Source: Cotesia glomerata (Eukaryota; Arthropoda; Insecta; Hymenoptera; Braconidae). Taken from it: 64,000 bases of DNA. Both the position numbers and the translations under genes were made by a program. Under the pieces are notes generated by a model. That model made no database searches and was not told the DNA's origin. It worked only from the letters and a program-made list of their open reading frames with translations. Location of the stretch: NCBI RefSeq assembly GCF_020080835.1, contig NC_058158.1, forward strand, positions 4,650,001 through 4,714,000. Direction: 5' to 3'. Below are positions 1-13,000 of the stretch, piece after piece; the stretch's first letter is position 1; every line of letters begins with the position of its first letter.

Positions 1-721
1 AAGACTGCAAAATAACAAAAAAATAATTTTTCTTCTGTACTTGAAACATAAAAATATATTAATTTAATAAAATTATTTATTCAAAGAAAATTACTGTCTT
101 CTTATTGAAAGTTTACTCAACTCAATTAAATTTTTCATTTCATAACGTGTTTACTTAAAAGTATTTTACCAGAACTACAAATTTTCTTTCTAAAAAAAAA
201 ACAATAATGCAATTAAATAAATTGAAAATAAACATTATTAATATTTGTTTACTCTGTACCTTTAATTAAATAAAAATAAAAAAACTTTATAACGCTTGTT
301 ATTTTTTAGCCTCTTAAGACCAGAAATATTTGTAAAGATATTGACAAAGTTATTTATTTATCATCAAAATTTTTAATGACATATTGAAAAAAAATGCGAT
401 GCAAAGTACAATTTTTTGACCACTTCATTTTAATATAAATTTAATTTATAAATTGACACGCTACAACTATTAAATACTGTCCAACGTGTAAGTACACTTT
501 GACAAAACATTGAATAATAATAATTATGATAAATCAAGCATCAATGGCTTACTTATTAAAAAAAAAAAAAAAAAAAAAATCTAGTTACGCGATACGGTAG
601 CAATTGATAACTTAAATATCTATCAAATATATACAGTCTCTAAACATAAAGTAATTGGATTGTAGGTGAACTAGTCAATTAGGTATATCAATACATAATT
701 GACTTGCGAATCCTAAGTATC
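1..721. other. AT-rich intergenic DNA
   Basis: No gene, RNA or repeat is supported. Contains a run of about 20 A near 560-579. Confidence 0.6.
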
Positions 722-1379
722 TCATGTAAAAATCATCTGATATCATGATGAGATTCATTATGAATTTCATATTTTGACATAAATATGAGATTTATATAAA
801 AGCCATATTAATATACATTTGATACTTGTAATAAGTAAAATATTTATGGGAACAAATTTTTTTTTTTTAACTAGATTATAAAATTTTCATTTTTCTTGTT
901 GGAGAAAGAAAATTTCCAGTAATTTTATTATGAAATCATTATGATATTAACATGAATTCATAATAAAGTGATGGTCATATCTACCTAAAATCATAATGAT
1001 ATCATAGTGATATTGTTAGCCTTTTTAAATCGTGATATAAAATTATTGAGTTATCACTATATACAGAAAATAATGTAAATTAATTGAATTAAATAAATTT
1101 TCAGGATTAAAATTTTTTTCAAAATAAAAAATAATTATCTTAAGACGAAAGAATTTTTTCAGTCAAAAATTATTTTAAACCAAGATAGTTAGTGCTTTTC
1201 TAAATATTCTTTTAAGAAAATCAAGGAAGACAATAAAGTAGTTCAACAGTATAGTGTATGATAAAAATATTGTTTCTCTCAATTATTATATATTTCCTCT
1301 GATTAACAGAAAAAATGAAAATTTTACTAATCTATTTAAAAAAAATTCATTGTCTTGTTGTTCATATCGATAATTAATC

Positions 1380-1775
1380 AATAAAATAACAATTCACAGT
1401 TTGATGGAAATATTTATTCGATGTTCATTTAAATTTTCACAACGTTTCGTCGGTTTCCCGACTCAAGGCAGGTTGTTAGCCTGCCTTGATTTATTTAACA
1501 CGATTTTAATAATTGATGTTTAATAATTGAGGTATGCGTTTTGTTGTATTCTTAAACTTAGTCATAAATTTAATTTTTGAGTTGAGTTTATACTGTCCAA
1601 GTTATACAAAGTTATGATAATATTTTGTAATGTAATTATAAGAATATTATTGTAAAGTATTTTGTATTTAATTGTTCTAGCACCCGAGGAAGTCGGGAAA
1701 CCGACGAAACGTTGTGAAAATTTAAATAAACATCGAATAAATATTTCCATCAAATTGTAAATTGTTATTTTATTT
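1380..1775. mobile_element. Nested inverted-repeat element (inner), about 0.4 kb
   Basis: About 84 bases at 1380-1463 (core TTGATGGAAATATTTATTCG and CACAACGTTTCGTCGGTTTC) are repeated inverted at about 1692-1775. It sits between the arms of the 722-1932 element, so it inserted later. No open frame of note. Confidence 0.75.
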
Positions 1776-1786
1776 AAAAAAAAATG

Positions 1787-1792
1787 TTTATT
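1787..1792 (-). terminator. First canonical poly(A) signal downstream of FAK
   Basis: On the minus strand AATAAA lies at 1792-1787, 245 bases past the FAK stop. I see no AATAAA or ATTAAA closer to the stop. It lies in the right arm of the 722-1932 element. Functional use is inference. Confidence 0.35.
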
Positions 1793-2036
1793 CCCATAAG
1801 TATTTTACTTATTACGGGTTTCAAATGTATATTGACGTGGATTTTATATGAATCTCATATTTGTGTCAAAATATGAAATTCATTATGATATTCATAATAA
1901 ACCTCATCCTGATATCAGATGATTTTTACACGGGATGCAATATATAAATGGTATCATTTCCGAGAGGACAAACCGAGTGAATTATAAATTAATAAAATTA
2001 TGATTGAATATTTTGGAGTACAAAATTTTTGAATTG

Positions 2037-2745
2037 TTAGCTGTCGTTGACTTGAGTCGCGGTCAAATCATTGGTGTTATTTGTGAACTTAGCGGATTGA
2101 CTGATGTCCATAGTGATCATTTGATTGGGATGAATGATAGGCGCAGTAGTTTGGACAACATTGCAAGAGACAGGAACTGGTACGGGAATGGGTGGCAAAC
2201 TTACGGAATTGTGCGGTGAGGAGGACCCGGTGCAGATGGACGCGGACATTGTCGGCATCGAAGGTCGTTTACGCTCTAAACTATTTGTCGTAATTTGTTT
2301 CCTGGCTGCTGTTGAATTTCTCTCGAGGCTATTAGTCACCATACGGTGCCGTCTTTCGAGACTAGACATCGGGTTTGTGGTAATGTCATTAACTCCTGTT
2401 GCGGATGGTGTTCCAGGCAGTGAACGGTCAACCGATTGCCCAAGCCGGTGCAACACATCACCACTTTGACTCTGACGGAATGACGGTGTGTCGGATCTTT
2501 CTGTTGATTGACTACGTCTCAGTAGTAACTGCTCGCCTGACTGGCTTGAACGTATTATTCGATTCTGATGCTGATTATTCAGATGCTGATGCTCTGGCGT
2601 CGATTGACGTGAGTTACTTATCGTCTCCTGCTGTCGCTCACAGATCTGATTATCTACGTATGGATAACGGATCCGGATTGAGTCTATCACGTCGAGAAGG
2701 TTTTTTGCGTCCATCGCTAATATATGAGCTGCTGATAGCATTCCT
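2037..2745 (-). CDS. Fak: FAK last exon: final FAT helix plus long Ser/Arg tail
   Basis: After acceptor TTTACAG the frame reads KGMLSAAHILAMDAKNLLDV and IDSIRIRYPYVDNQ, the last FAT helix (vertebrate AAHALAVDAKNLLDVID). Vertebrate FAK ends a few residues later. Here about 200 residues follow, rich in Ser, Arg, Gln and Asn, with repeated units: RSQSTERSDTPSFRQSQSGD, three SLER copies (SSLERRHR, NSLERNST, NSLERKRP) and a Pro/Val run (PPIPVPVPV). RxxS/T contexts suggest kinase target sites (inference). The stop is TAA at 2037-2039. The intron before it (2746-4166) carries two inverted-repeat elements. Confidence 0.92.
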
Positions 2746-4552
2746 CTGTAAATATATATAAAGAAAAGTTGATAAATTGTGTTTTTATACTTGTGAAATA
2801 ATTTTATTTTTTAAAAACTATTTAAGGTAAAAGCCCCAATATATGATCATGTACCAGTATATGATCACTCCATGTATTTGTATACCTATATTTGTGAGTA
2901 TAGATATACAAATACATGGAGTGATCATATACTGGTACATGATCATATATTGGGGCTTTTACCTTATTAACAATTACACGGAGAGAAAAGAATAGAACTT
3001 ATTCCTATCTAGAATGATAACCATTACCATGCTACGTAGTAACGAAAATTTTTGTGAGAACTCTGTGTAAATTTGCTAATAAAAATCTTAAAAATTGTGA
3101 TAGAAATATGAACAATCACTCATTCGATGCGGAATTAAATTCTGAAAATAATGTTGTGGTTTTTTTTACTTTTTTGATGAAAATTTCAATTTGTTATTAA
3201 CAAAAAACATAACCAAAATAAAAAATCTCAGTTTTTCGTAAATAACTCAATAACTATTGGTGATATCGAAAATCGGGAAGAAGATACTTAAAGAGGATGA
3301 AATTTCTGAAAAAAAGTCTCGACTCCCGGAACTCTAGCTTGAAAAACAATTATTTTTATTTAATGTTGAAAAGTGGATTCCGCGCAACTGCCGTGGTATT
3401 TTAGCATCGGCACGGCCGTGTGACAAAAGTCGCACAACGGGAATAAGTTCTATTCTTTTCTCTCCGTGTAGGAAATTTATTTAAGATCATTAATTGATCG
3501 ATAATATTTTTTAAAAAGATTAAAATCTATCAATTTTTGTTAATTTATCTGATTAAAAAAGTTTAATGATTAATACCCGTGTTCTAAGATGAATATATTC
3601 ATAAAATTTCACAACTTTGTATTTTTTTTTTTTTTTTTTTTTTGAAAAATAGAATTTTTATAATATTTTACAGCCCATGTTAAAATTTTAAAGGAAATCT
3701 TTGATTAATCATTTTTAAGTAAATATTATAATCTGTAAAATTCTATCTAATGATAATATTGATCCGTTTTTTATTTCTCGATTAAAAATTTTTTTAATTT
3801 ATATTTTAAACGAATTATTCGATTAATTGAATGTCAAAGCAAAAAGATAAAAGATTTATTCTAAGATAAAAATAACTAGGCTGTGTACTTTAAAAATAAA
3901 TAAAAATAAAATTGAATTCTTCGAACTGTTAATTTTATAAAAATATTCAATAACTTATATAAATATTTTCGTAGTTACAACTTTTTTTTTTCTAAAACTT
4001 TTTCATTAATTTTTAAAGTTGTTAATATAAAAAAGTAAATTTTAAGATAAATTTTAAAAAGTAAAATTTAATTAATGTTTACTATACTACTAGTAATAAG
4101 ATAATTTACTAATGTATATTCATACTGATAAGATTAATAAAAAATTATACGTCGAGATAAACGTACTTTCGATATTCAGCGTCTAGAGTTGTAGAACTAT
4201 AATTTTGCGCTAATTTCATAGCAGTAACGAGATCAGCCATGTCTTTGCTCAAAACTTTGTGAGCCATTTCAACTTGACGATGTGCAGTGGCGGGTAGCAC
4301 GTCTACAAGAGCATCTACCGATGAAAGTAGCGCTCTCAGTTCAACTCCAACTCGTCTCACTAATTCTAAATACTGATCGGCTTTACTTTGTTGAACGCCT
4401 TGTGATAATGACATCACAGCACGTACGACATTCGTGGTGCAGTCGTAAACTTTATCATTCGATCTGTCCAAGTCGGCTGTAGGAGTTGGCTCCATTTTCT
4501 TTAAAAAAAAAAAGTATTTTCCACTTAAATACAATTTTATCCCGATAATTCA

Positions 4553-4591
<39 letters not shown>

Positions 4592-7037
4592 ACAAATAAA
4601 TGTCTATTTACCTTAACAATAATAATTTTATCACTACTTTTGTCGGAACCAAACGAACTGGTATTAGCACTATGATCATGACTAGGAGATTGAGTCATTG
4701 AACGTGGGATAGGTGGGCTAGCGCTTTCATCACCGCTTGTAGCAATAGACAAACGCTTCTGATATAAAAACCAGACAATTTTAATTATTTTATTATTTTA
4801 TATTGACAATTATTCTGAAGAAATAAAACAAATAACAAACATACTTCTTCTCTTGCAAGCCATCTGCTGTCTTCCTCTGATTGTCTTTGCTGCTCAAAAA
4901 GCCGCTGTTCCAACAATTTCTGTTCTTCATCAATACTGTTGTGAATATTATCCGTTATACTATCGAATAATTGTGACTGAGCATTTCTCTGAAATTAATC
5001 ACAGAAAAATACGTCAATAAAATTTTATCAAATGACCACCACTACTTAATTAATAAAATAAATAAATGATTGATTAATGAAATAAATAAATAAGAGTGAT
5101 TAATATGTTGTGGGTGGTGTAGGGTTAGGAATTGCCTTTTTATCCAATCCTATGAAATATTTACAGCGAGAAAAAATAATAATTGCGATGCCAAGATTAA
5201 AGAGATGCATAATAAATAAAATAAAAACTTAAATAAAATAAATAGAGCACAAAATACGTTGTGCATGCAGACCAAACAGCAAATACATTCACCATGCCCA
5301 AAAATCTTCATATCAGATAAATAAATAAATAAATAAATAATAGAGGATAAATAAAAATAAAAACTACTAGTGACAAAAAAGAATACCTGAAATAATAAAA
5401 ATCGCGGATTAAAATCAGCACGTGCGTTAATGCGCAAAATATCGGACTAAAATGGTGGTGCATTATTAAAAATAATAATTCAACCAAGAAACCAATAATA
5501 AATAAATATTATTATTATTATTATTAATATTATAAAAAATAAACAACAAATAAATCTAAACAGATGCTGTTATTCGTAGTGTCAGGGGAGGGCATTGCCA
5601 AACCTGATCTTGCTGGGCGTCTTCCAAAATTGACCCGCTGGATGACATGGTGCTGTCGCTGACAGCCGAAGAAATCAATGAGCTGGACAGTGTCCCGTCA
5701 ATAGAGCTGACCAGCTGTTCTTCTTGGTTTGGGTTAACGAATGTCGTTATTTTAGCGAGCCCGGTAGCCACTTGGGGGCCTGCATTTGACCGCGCCATTA
5801 CAGCGGGATTATTTATCGTCGCTTGCGTTAAATTTTGGGCTACCATGTAATCCGTAGCAGCGTTGCTAATAGGCGCATGCTTAATAGGCGATGATGAATA
5901 CTGCGGCTGCATCGATACTGCAAATTGCGGATGAGATCCGTGAACAATAGCTGAGTACTGTTGCTGATTAGCTACACTCTGGCTGTAATTAGGATTCTGA
6001 ATAATAATCTGCTGGTGATCGAAAGGCTGCTGTCCGCCAGCAATCGCAGGTGTAGCGTGGACAGTGTAAATAGGGGGTACGCCGTTTATTTGAGCATGCA
6101 TAATTCCAGGTTGCTGCTGCTGCTGTTGATTAACATTGCCGACATACTGGACTCCTTGAAGCTGATTGTTTTGCCCATAATTAACAGAAAACTGCTGCTG
6201 CTGCTGATGTTGCTGTTGATAACTCGGAACCGGGACATGGTGATGCAATTGCTGTTGATAATTCTGGGCGACACAAGGTGTCGGGCTGTAGACACGCGCG
6301 GTTGAATTTTGCGCGTAAGGTAAAGCAGCGACAGATGCCGCGGTTTTTGTCTCTGCGCAACTTTGGGCTTGCGCGCGGAATTTCAAAACAGGCCCGTAGA
6401 GGCATTCCGATACGGGTAAAGACGAGTTGACAATTTGTCCGCCACCAGCACCAACACTACCACCACCAATACCACCAACACCAGCACCAACACTACTACC
6501 ACCAGCGATAACATTATTTTTGTTGTTATTAATAATAAAGTTTGATGACAAGGAGGAGATCGCAGGTGAGCTTTGACAAGCACCTTGCATCGCCATAGAT
6601 ACCACGACCGCGTTTTGAGAGCACAGCGCGGCAGCTGCTGAACACTTAACAAACTGACTGGGAAAATTGACAGGTGAATTTTGCGCTGCATGCTGAGAAA
6701 TAGACGAGGACATAATACTGGGCGATACTTGGTGGTGACTCGAGACACTTGACAAGCTATTGGGCCCGGAATTGTTGAGTATGTCTGTGTTATTGTCACT
6801 GTAACTGCTACTGATACTCGATGTTTGGCTAAAATTACCGATTATCGCGGAGCTTTGGGTGAAATTGGTCACCGGGGCGTAAATTTCGCCGACGGTGGTC
6901 ACCGTGGGCACTGGTATCGCCGCAGAAACGTTAAACTTTTGGACTGGCGAGTACAAATCGCCGGTTATTGCGGTACCGGCAACAACTTTAGAGCTAACCG
7001 CGTACAAATTTTGCATCTCTTTAATCTTACGTTGCGC

Positions 7038-7072
<35 letters not shown>

Positions 7073-10000
7073 GGGGCTGTTGTACTTGGGATTGGATTTG
7101 TACGAGTGATTGTTTACGATTTACAGCGGGAGATTGTGTTTGAATAGAGTCTGTCACGCTGAGATTAGATATAATAGATGACATGGTATCAGTAGAGTCT
7201 AGAGAATCTAAATTAGCATCAGAATTATTAGAGTCATTGTGAGTAGTTGCGATAGACGAAGTAGGGGGACATTCATTGCTGTAACTAATGTTACTTGGGG
7301 CAGAGTCCGAGGAGAGGGGGTTCGGGGGATCGAAGAAAGGCAAGTCTGTGACAGTAGCGGTAGTGAGAACTTGCTGATCGTCTTGAAATTGAACCGCAAG
7401 CGTATTGAAGGCAGAGGCAGGCGTCGTGTACACAGAGGGACATACCCCCCGAGCTTGATTGTCCTTCAGCAGCTGGGCCAGCACCTCCGGGCTCTGGGCG
7501 ACGATGTACGTTGACACCGGCGCTACCGTTGTTGGCACTTGCTCTGACGATTGCGGCTGTCGGGACGGCTTTGGTGGTGGCACTTCATCTGCTCCTAAAT
7601 AAAAGAAGAAATTTTTAAATAATTAGTCTCGTCGTTGTATATTTTAAATTACAAGTATGATAATTGATAAGTAATTATATGTACCCCATGACATTGCTTG
7701 AACTCGCCGGTTTTCACGTTTCATCGTTTCTTGCTGCTGATGTCGTTCTTCCAATAAAATTTCACTGCAATTTAATATTCGTTAGTATTGTTAGATAATA
7801 TACAGTAATAACTTGTGATAATATCTGGTGTTCGTTAATATTTATTTGAGTTAAATTATTCATGCTTCATGATAGTCTTATTGTCAATTATTCATGATAA
7901 TCTTCTATATAATTGAGATAATAAAGAAAATAATGTCTCAAGAGTATTTGTATGACAAAATGGGTTTATAAAAATTTAATTTAATAATATTAGGAAGGTC
8001 TTGACCTGAATTGATGCCTTTTAAAGGTTTCATATGATTTTCAGCGATAATTAATTTATTATAAGTTTTTGGAGTACTGATAAAATCTAATTAAAAAAAT
8101 TCAAGAATTTTTTTATTTATTCAAGAAGATATAACTCTTGAAAATTATGGTCTTGATTCAAAATTTTTTGGTGATAGTCAATTTTTTGTGTTAAGTTTTT
8201 AAAATAATTTTGAATAGTTTGTTCTATTATATTTTCCATTAAAATATTGATAATTGATATTAGAGTAAAAAACCCCATTAGTGGCAGGGACCCCATTACT
8301 GACACTTTCTTTAATTTTTGTACTTATTCTATTAATGAAATCATTAATTTCAATAATGAATATATTACTTCTAATCTTTAAGACCTTTAAATCAAAAAAA
8401 TTTTTAATTTTTATTCCAAGTAGAACATTTTTTCATTGAAAGAAAAAGTGCCACTAATAGGGGTTAAAGGTGCCACTACTGGGGTCTTTTACTTTATTAT
8501 AGCAATAAATTTTTTAAAAATTATTTCAAAAGTACCCAAACTTTCTACATTATAATTAAAAAAAATCATAGTACCAAATTTTTTTCATTCATAATATAAT
8601 GCAGTATGCTGATAAAAGATTTAAAAATAAAAACCCAGAAAATCAAACAATTATCACTATTATTATTCTTATAATAACACTCTATGATTATTAAAAATAA
8701 AACATACTGTAAGTTTTCTCTAATGTCCTTGAAAGTCGGCCGTTTACTCGGTTCATAACTCCAGCATTGTGACATCAGTGAATATAACCGCGGAGGACAG
8801 CGATCAGGAAGTGCAAGGCGCTCACCATTCTCAAGCTTACGAATCACTTCATTATTTTTTACGCCTTGAAATGGTTTTACTCCCAACATCAATATTTCCC
8901 ACATGCAAACACCTATAATTAAATAATTAAACAATTAAACAGTATTTACTTTTAGAATAATTACTAACTACTAACATAATAACTAATATCTAACAACTAA
9001 TGACAGATGATGATGATGATGATGAATGAGTAATATTAAGTAACAATAAACAATAGAACACTAACCAAACATCCATACATCAGAGGAGGTGGTGAAACGT
9101 CGGAAATTAATGCTCTCAGGCGCCATCCATTTGATCGGCAATTTACATTTACTAGCAATGTAGTAGCTCTGATCCTCAACCCACCGACTGAGCCCAAAAT
9201 CAGCAAGTTTAACGCAAGAATGCGAGGAGACCAGAACATTTCGGGCTGCAATATCTCGGTGGACGAATTTTTTGCTCTCGAGATAGGAAAGCGCTGTGCT
9301 CAATTGAAAGGTGTAAAGTAAAAGTGTCGCGAGATCCAGCCGGTGCTTGTTATTTTGCAAGTACGCTCGCATTTCACCGAGCCTCGCTAACTCCATCACC
9401 AGCCAGATCGGCGCCTCTGAGCAAACACCAATCAGCCTTATAATGTACGGATGCTCGAACTGCTGCATTATATCTGTAACACATTTTATTTTTTACGTAA
9501 ATAAAAACTTTCTAAATAAAAGATTAAAACAATTTTTTTTTGACATTGATACTTACAAGCTTCCTCTAAAAATTTCTCAGCAGTCGCGAGATCCGCGTCG
9601 ACTTTACAGGTTTTAACCGCGACTGCGACCGTGTGACCATCTCTACCTTTATAGGAACCTTTATGAACGTTACCGAACTGGCCTTCACCTATTATTTCAC
9701 CGAGCTCCACTTGATTCCTTACGATTTCATAGTCACGAGCTGAAATAATCGATTTATTTATTATGAGTTGTTGTTATTGCTATTAGTTGCGTAAGCTAAA
9801 TGCCGACATACTGTGAATAATAATTAAAAGAAAAATAGCTAGTAAATAAAACTAACCAGCAGGTGTCGAATAATCCCCTTCTTCATCAACAATTTCCGCA
9901 TAATCTTCAGACAAAATAGTCCCCGTTTTACCGTGATTTTTTTCGGGACTTCCATTACCTTCGTGCCGGTACTTTGGCGGATGAGCGTCTAATAAAAATA

Positions 10001-13000
10001 AATTAATATTATTATTACCTGATTCTTATAAGCAGTAAAGAATTATTAACATGATAAACATTAAATCGGAATGGCTGGCATATATTTTAGCACAGAGGAT
10101 TAAAGGATGGAAAAAAGCGCTGAGTTTTTAGAAAATTGTAACGGTTCGTCTTTAATTAAATTTAATTTAATATCAAAAGCTCAAACTCTAAGATTTTAAA
10201 TTAATAAAACTTTCAGATGATAATTTTCTGTAAGAAAATTTAATGAAAGACGAAACGGATGATAACTCGGGTATTTATCTTAAAATGTTTTTCACTATTT
10301 AAAGTAGGATAATTAAAATTAGTAAAACTACTCTACTCTAGATTTTTATTTGTATATTTATACTCGTACCTTTGCAAGGACAAGGATAATTTTTCCAAGA
10401 AGCAGCTTTAAACGATAAAATAATTCTATTTATTTATGTATTTATTATTTTCATAAATATCTTGATATTCTATTTATATAATAAGTGTATCCTGCGGGTA
10501 TGTAGTATACAGTATAAAATATAAAGAGTAAAAATGTAAGTAGATACCTTTTCTATTCCATAGCGAGGTATTGGATCCCGTAGCAACTCGACAATAACCG
10601 TCAATCAAATCCGCAAGGCTTTCCGCTTGATCTAAACTCGAACATGTTATGCTCAGCGTTTCAGATGCTCCGGCGACACGTAGCTTTATGCAAGCCTTGG
10701 CATGCTCTTTGCAATCTGATACCAATGTCTGGATCGATTGGATTTGGGAAAACTCTGCCATTCTTGTCGGCTATAAATTTTTAAATTCATATCAGACACT
10801 GATAGAAGGATTTCTTAGTATTTAAGAAGATTTCTTTGTATTTAAGAAATCATTTCTTAATATTTAAAAAATATTTCTTTGTATTTAAGAAATATTTTTT
10901 AAATACTAAAAAATGATTTCTTGAATACAAAGAAATCTTTTTAAATGCTAAAAGATCCTTCTATCAGTGTACAAAATTATACCGCAATTTTATATAAATT
11001 TTACATATGTATTTATTTTATTCATTTTTTAAAAAATAATTTACAATAATACATCCATAAAATTTTTAAATAATTATCAGTCAGAATGATATAAAATTAT
11101 TATTCAATTACAAATGTTATCAGCGTTTTAACCACACAAAAAAAATATAAATAAAAAATAGCGTTACATGAATATAATAATATGATAATTGATGAGGATA
11201 ATACAGATAATAAATAAATAAATATAATTACCACTGTTCCGCCTCGATGTGCCATATAAGAAATCCCGAGATCCGGACCGATAACTAGTTCAACGGGTAT
11301 CGACCAGCTCGACTGATAAATCAGATAAATAAAATTAATATAACATTGATTAATGATTGAAAGTCGATCATTAAAAAAATTAGTAACAATAATTATTATG
11401 ATAATAAAAATATTGGTAACAGTTCTTTAACGATAATAAATAATAAATAAAAACAGGTTTAATTAGCTTACCCCCAATGCACAAATGAATCTCTCCTGAT
11501 CAAATCTGTAGTGCGAGCGTAGAAGATCAAAGAATTTAAACATACACTCGAGCTCAGTGAGAGCAGCGACCTTCTTAAAGTGTTGCTGAATGAGCTTTCG
11601 CAATGTTTTTGGTTTCACACCGTTTAACACCGAGCGTGGAAGGAATTTGTGCAATCCAACCTGTAAATAAACAGCACATACATTTATATTTATATTTATA
11701 TTTATAAACATCTGACATTCAACACATCGTGATGGTTAATTTTAATATTTTTCAAGTGTGTGGATAGAAGTAGAAGGTAACATCGAGTTTAGTTGGTAAG
11801 TATTAAGACTAGAGTATGAGAGTACTTGATGTATTGAGCTTAACAATTTTAAGACTAGTGGTATTTAATTTATCTGATTGGCAAGTTACTTTGACTGCAT
11901 TAAATAATAAACTAACTTCTCGTTCCAGGTACTCCAGGTTGCTCTTCTTGTCAAGTGCTACTTGCGGCATGTCTTTAAAGAAATAACGTATCTCTAGGCA
12001 ACACAGCTGGACGGCAACATCTTGATCCAGTGTCGAATGATTTGCATTGAGATAATCATTTCTCACCTAATGTAATTATCAATAAATAAATCGTTTGGTA
12101 TTTATTTATATTTTAATATTATTATTTAAATTTAAATTTAAATTTAAATTAATGTAATTATAACTCATAAATACCTGATCGTAGTAGTAGTAGAATGTAA
12201 CTTTATCTTTTTCATACAAGTCGTTTAGATTTTGCGGTAAATAACGCACGCGTAGCTCATACCTCCACTCGGAATGTGGATGTTTACGTTCGTATTTCTC
12301 CTGGACCTACGGATATTAAATAATAATGATAATGATGATAATTTTTTTTATTGTATTGTTAGTTAAATTATCTTGGGATTTAAGTTTTTTAAAGCAGATG
12401 CGACATTGTAAGCCGGGAGTTATAATAATGTAATAAATAAAATGAAATAAAAATAATAAGAGAGACCGTTTATTTATTAAGTGAAATAACGCCAAGTACT
12501 TAGCGGTTATTACTCACTTGATACATGGTGGTGTCTTGATGCAGCCAATAACTCTCGCCAGAGCCCGGATGATGAAGCCTCATTGCGTATAAACTTTTGT
12601 AATGTCTATTACCTACGGCCAAACGACTCGTTACTAGGGATATTATCCCTTTTACGTCGATTGCGTCTCCAAATTTAACGACATTAAAACCACCTGTATA
12701 AAAGTCGTTATTTTTTATTGAAATAAGAAAGTTGTTTGTATATAAACATTTCAAGCTAATGGTCGGTAATTTTGTTGTTATTTCGAGGAAATGTCGATTA
12801 TTCAGAATATTGATTGTTTTGTTATTGAAATATATCGTTATCTGATGGTTATGAAAATAGCAGACCCGACAATCGTACTATTGTAATGTTTCTATTAGCT
12901 GATTGATCGTTATTGGTAATAGATATTTGTAATGATTGGTTTAATTGCTAATGGAGATAAATTTGATTCTAAACAATTAAAAATAATTTAGGTGATTATT

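Larger units (their letters stand above)
722..1932. mobile_element. Non-autonomous inverted-repeat element (outer), about 1.2 kb
   Basis: The first roughly 150 bases (from ATGTAAAAATCATCTGATAT) return in inverted orientation at about 1781-1932 (AGATGATTTTTACAC near the end), including a long AT-rich arm with TGATATCA motifs. There is no coding capacity. It lies just downstream of the FAK stop codon and contains another inverted-repeat element. Confidence 0.75.
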
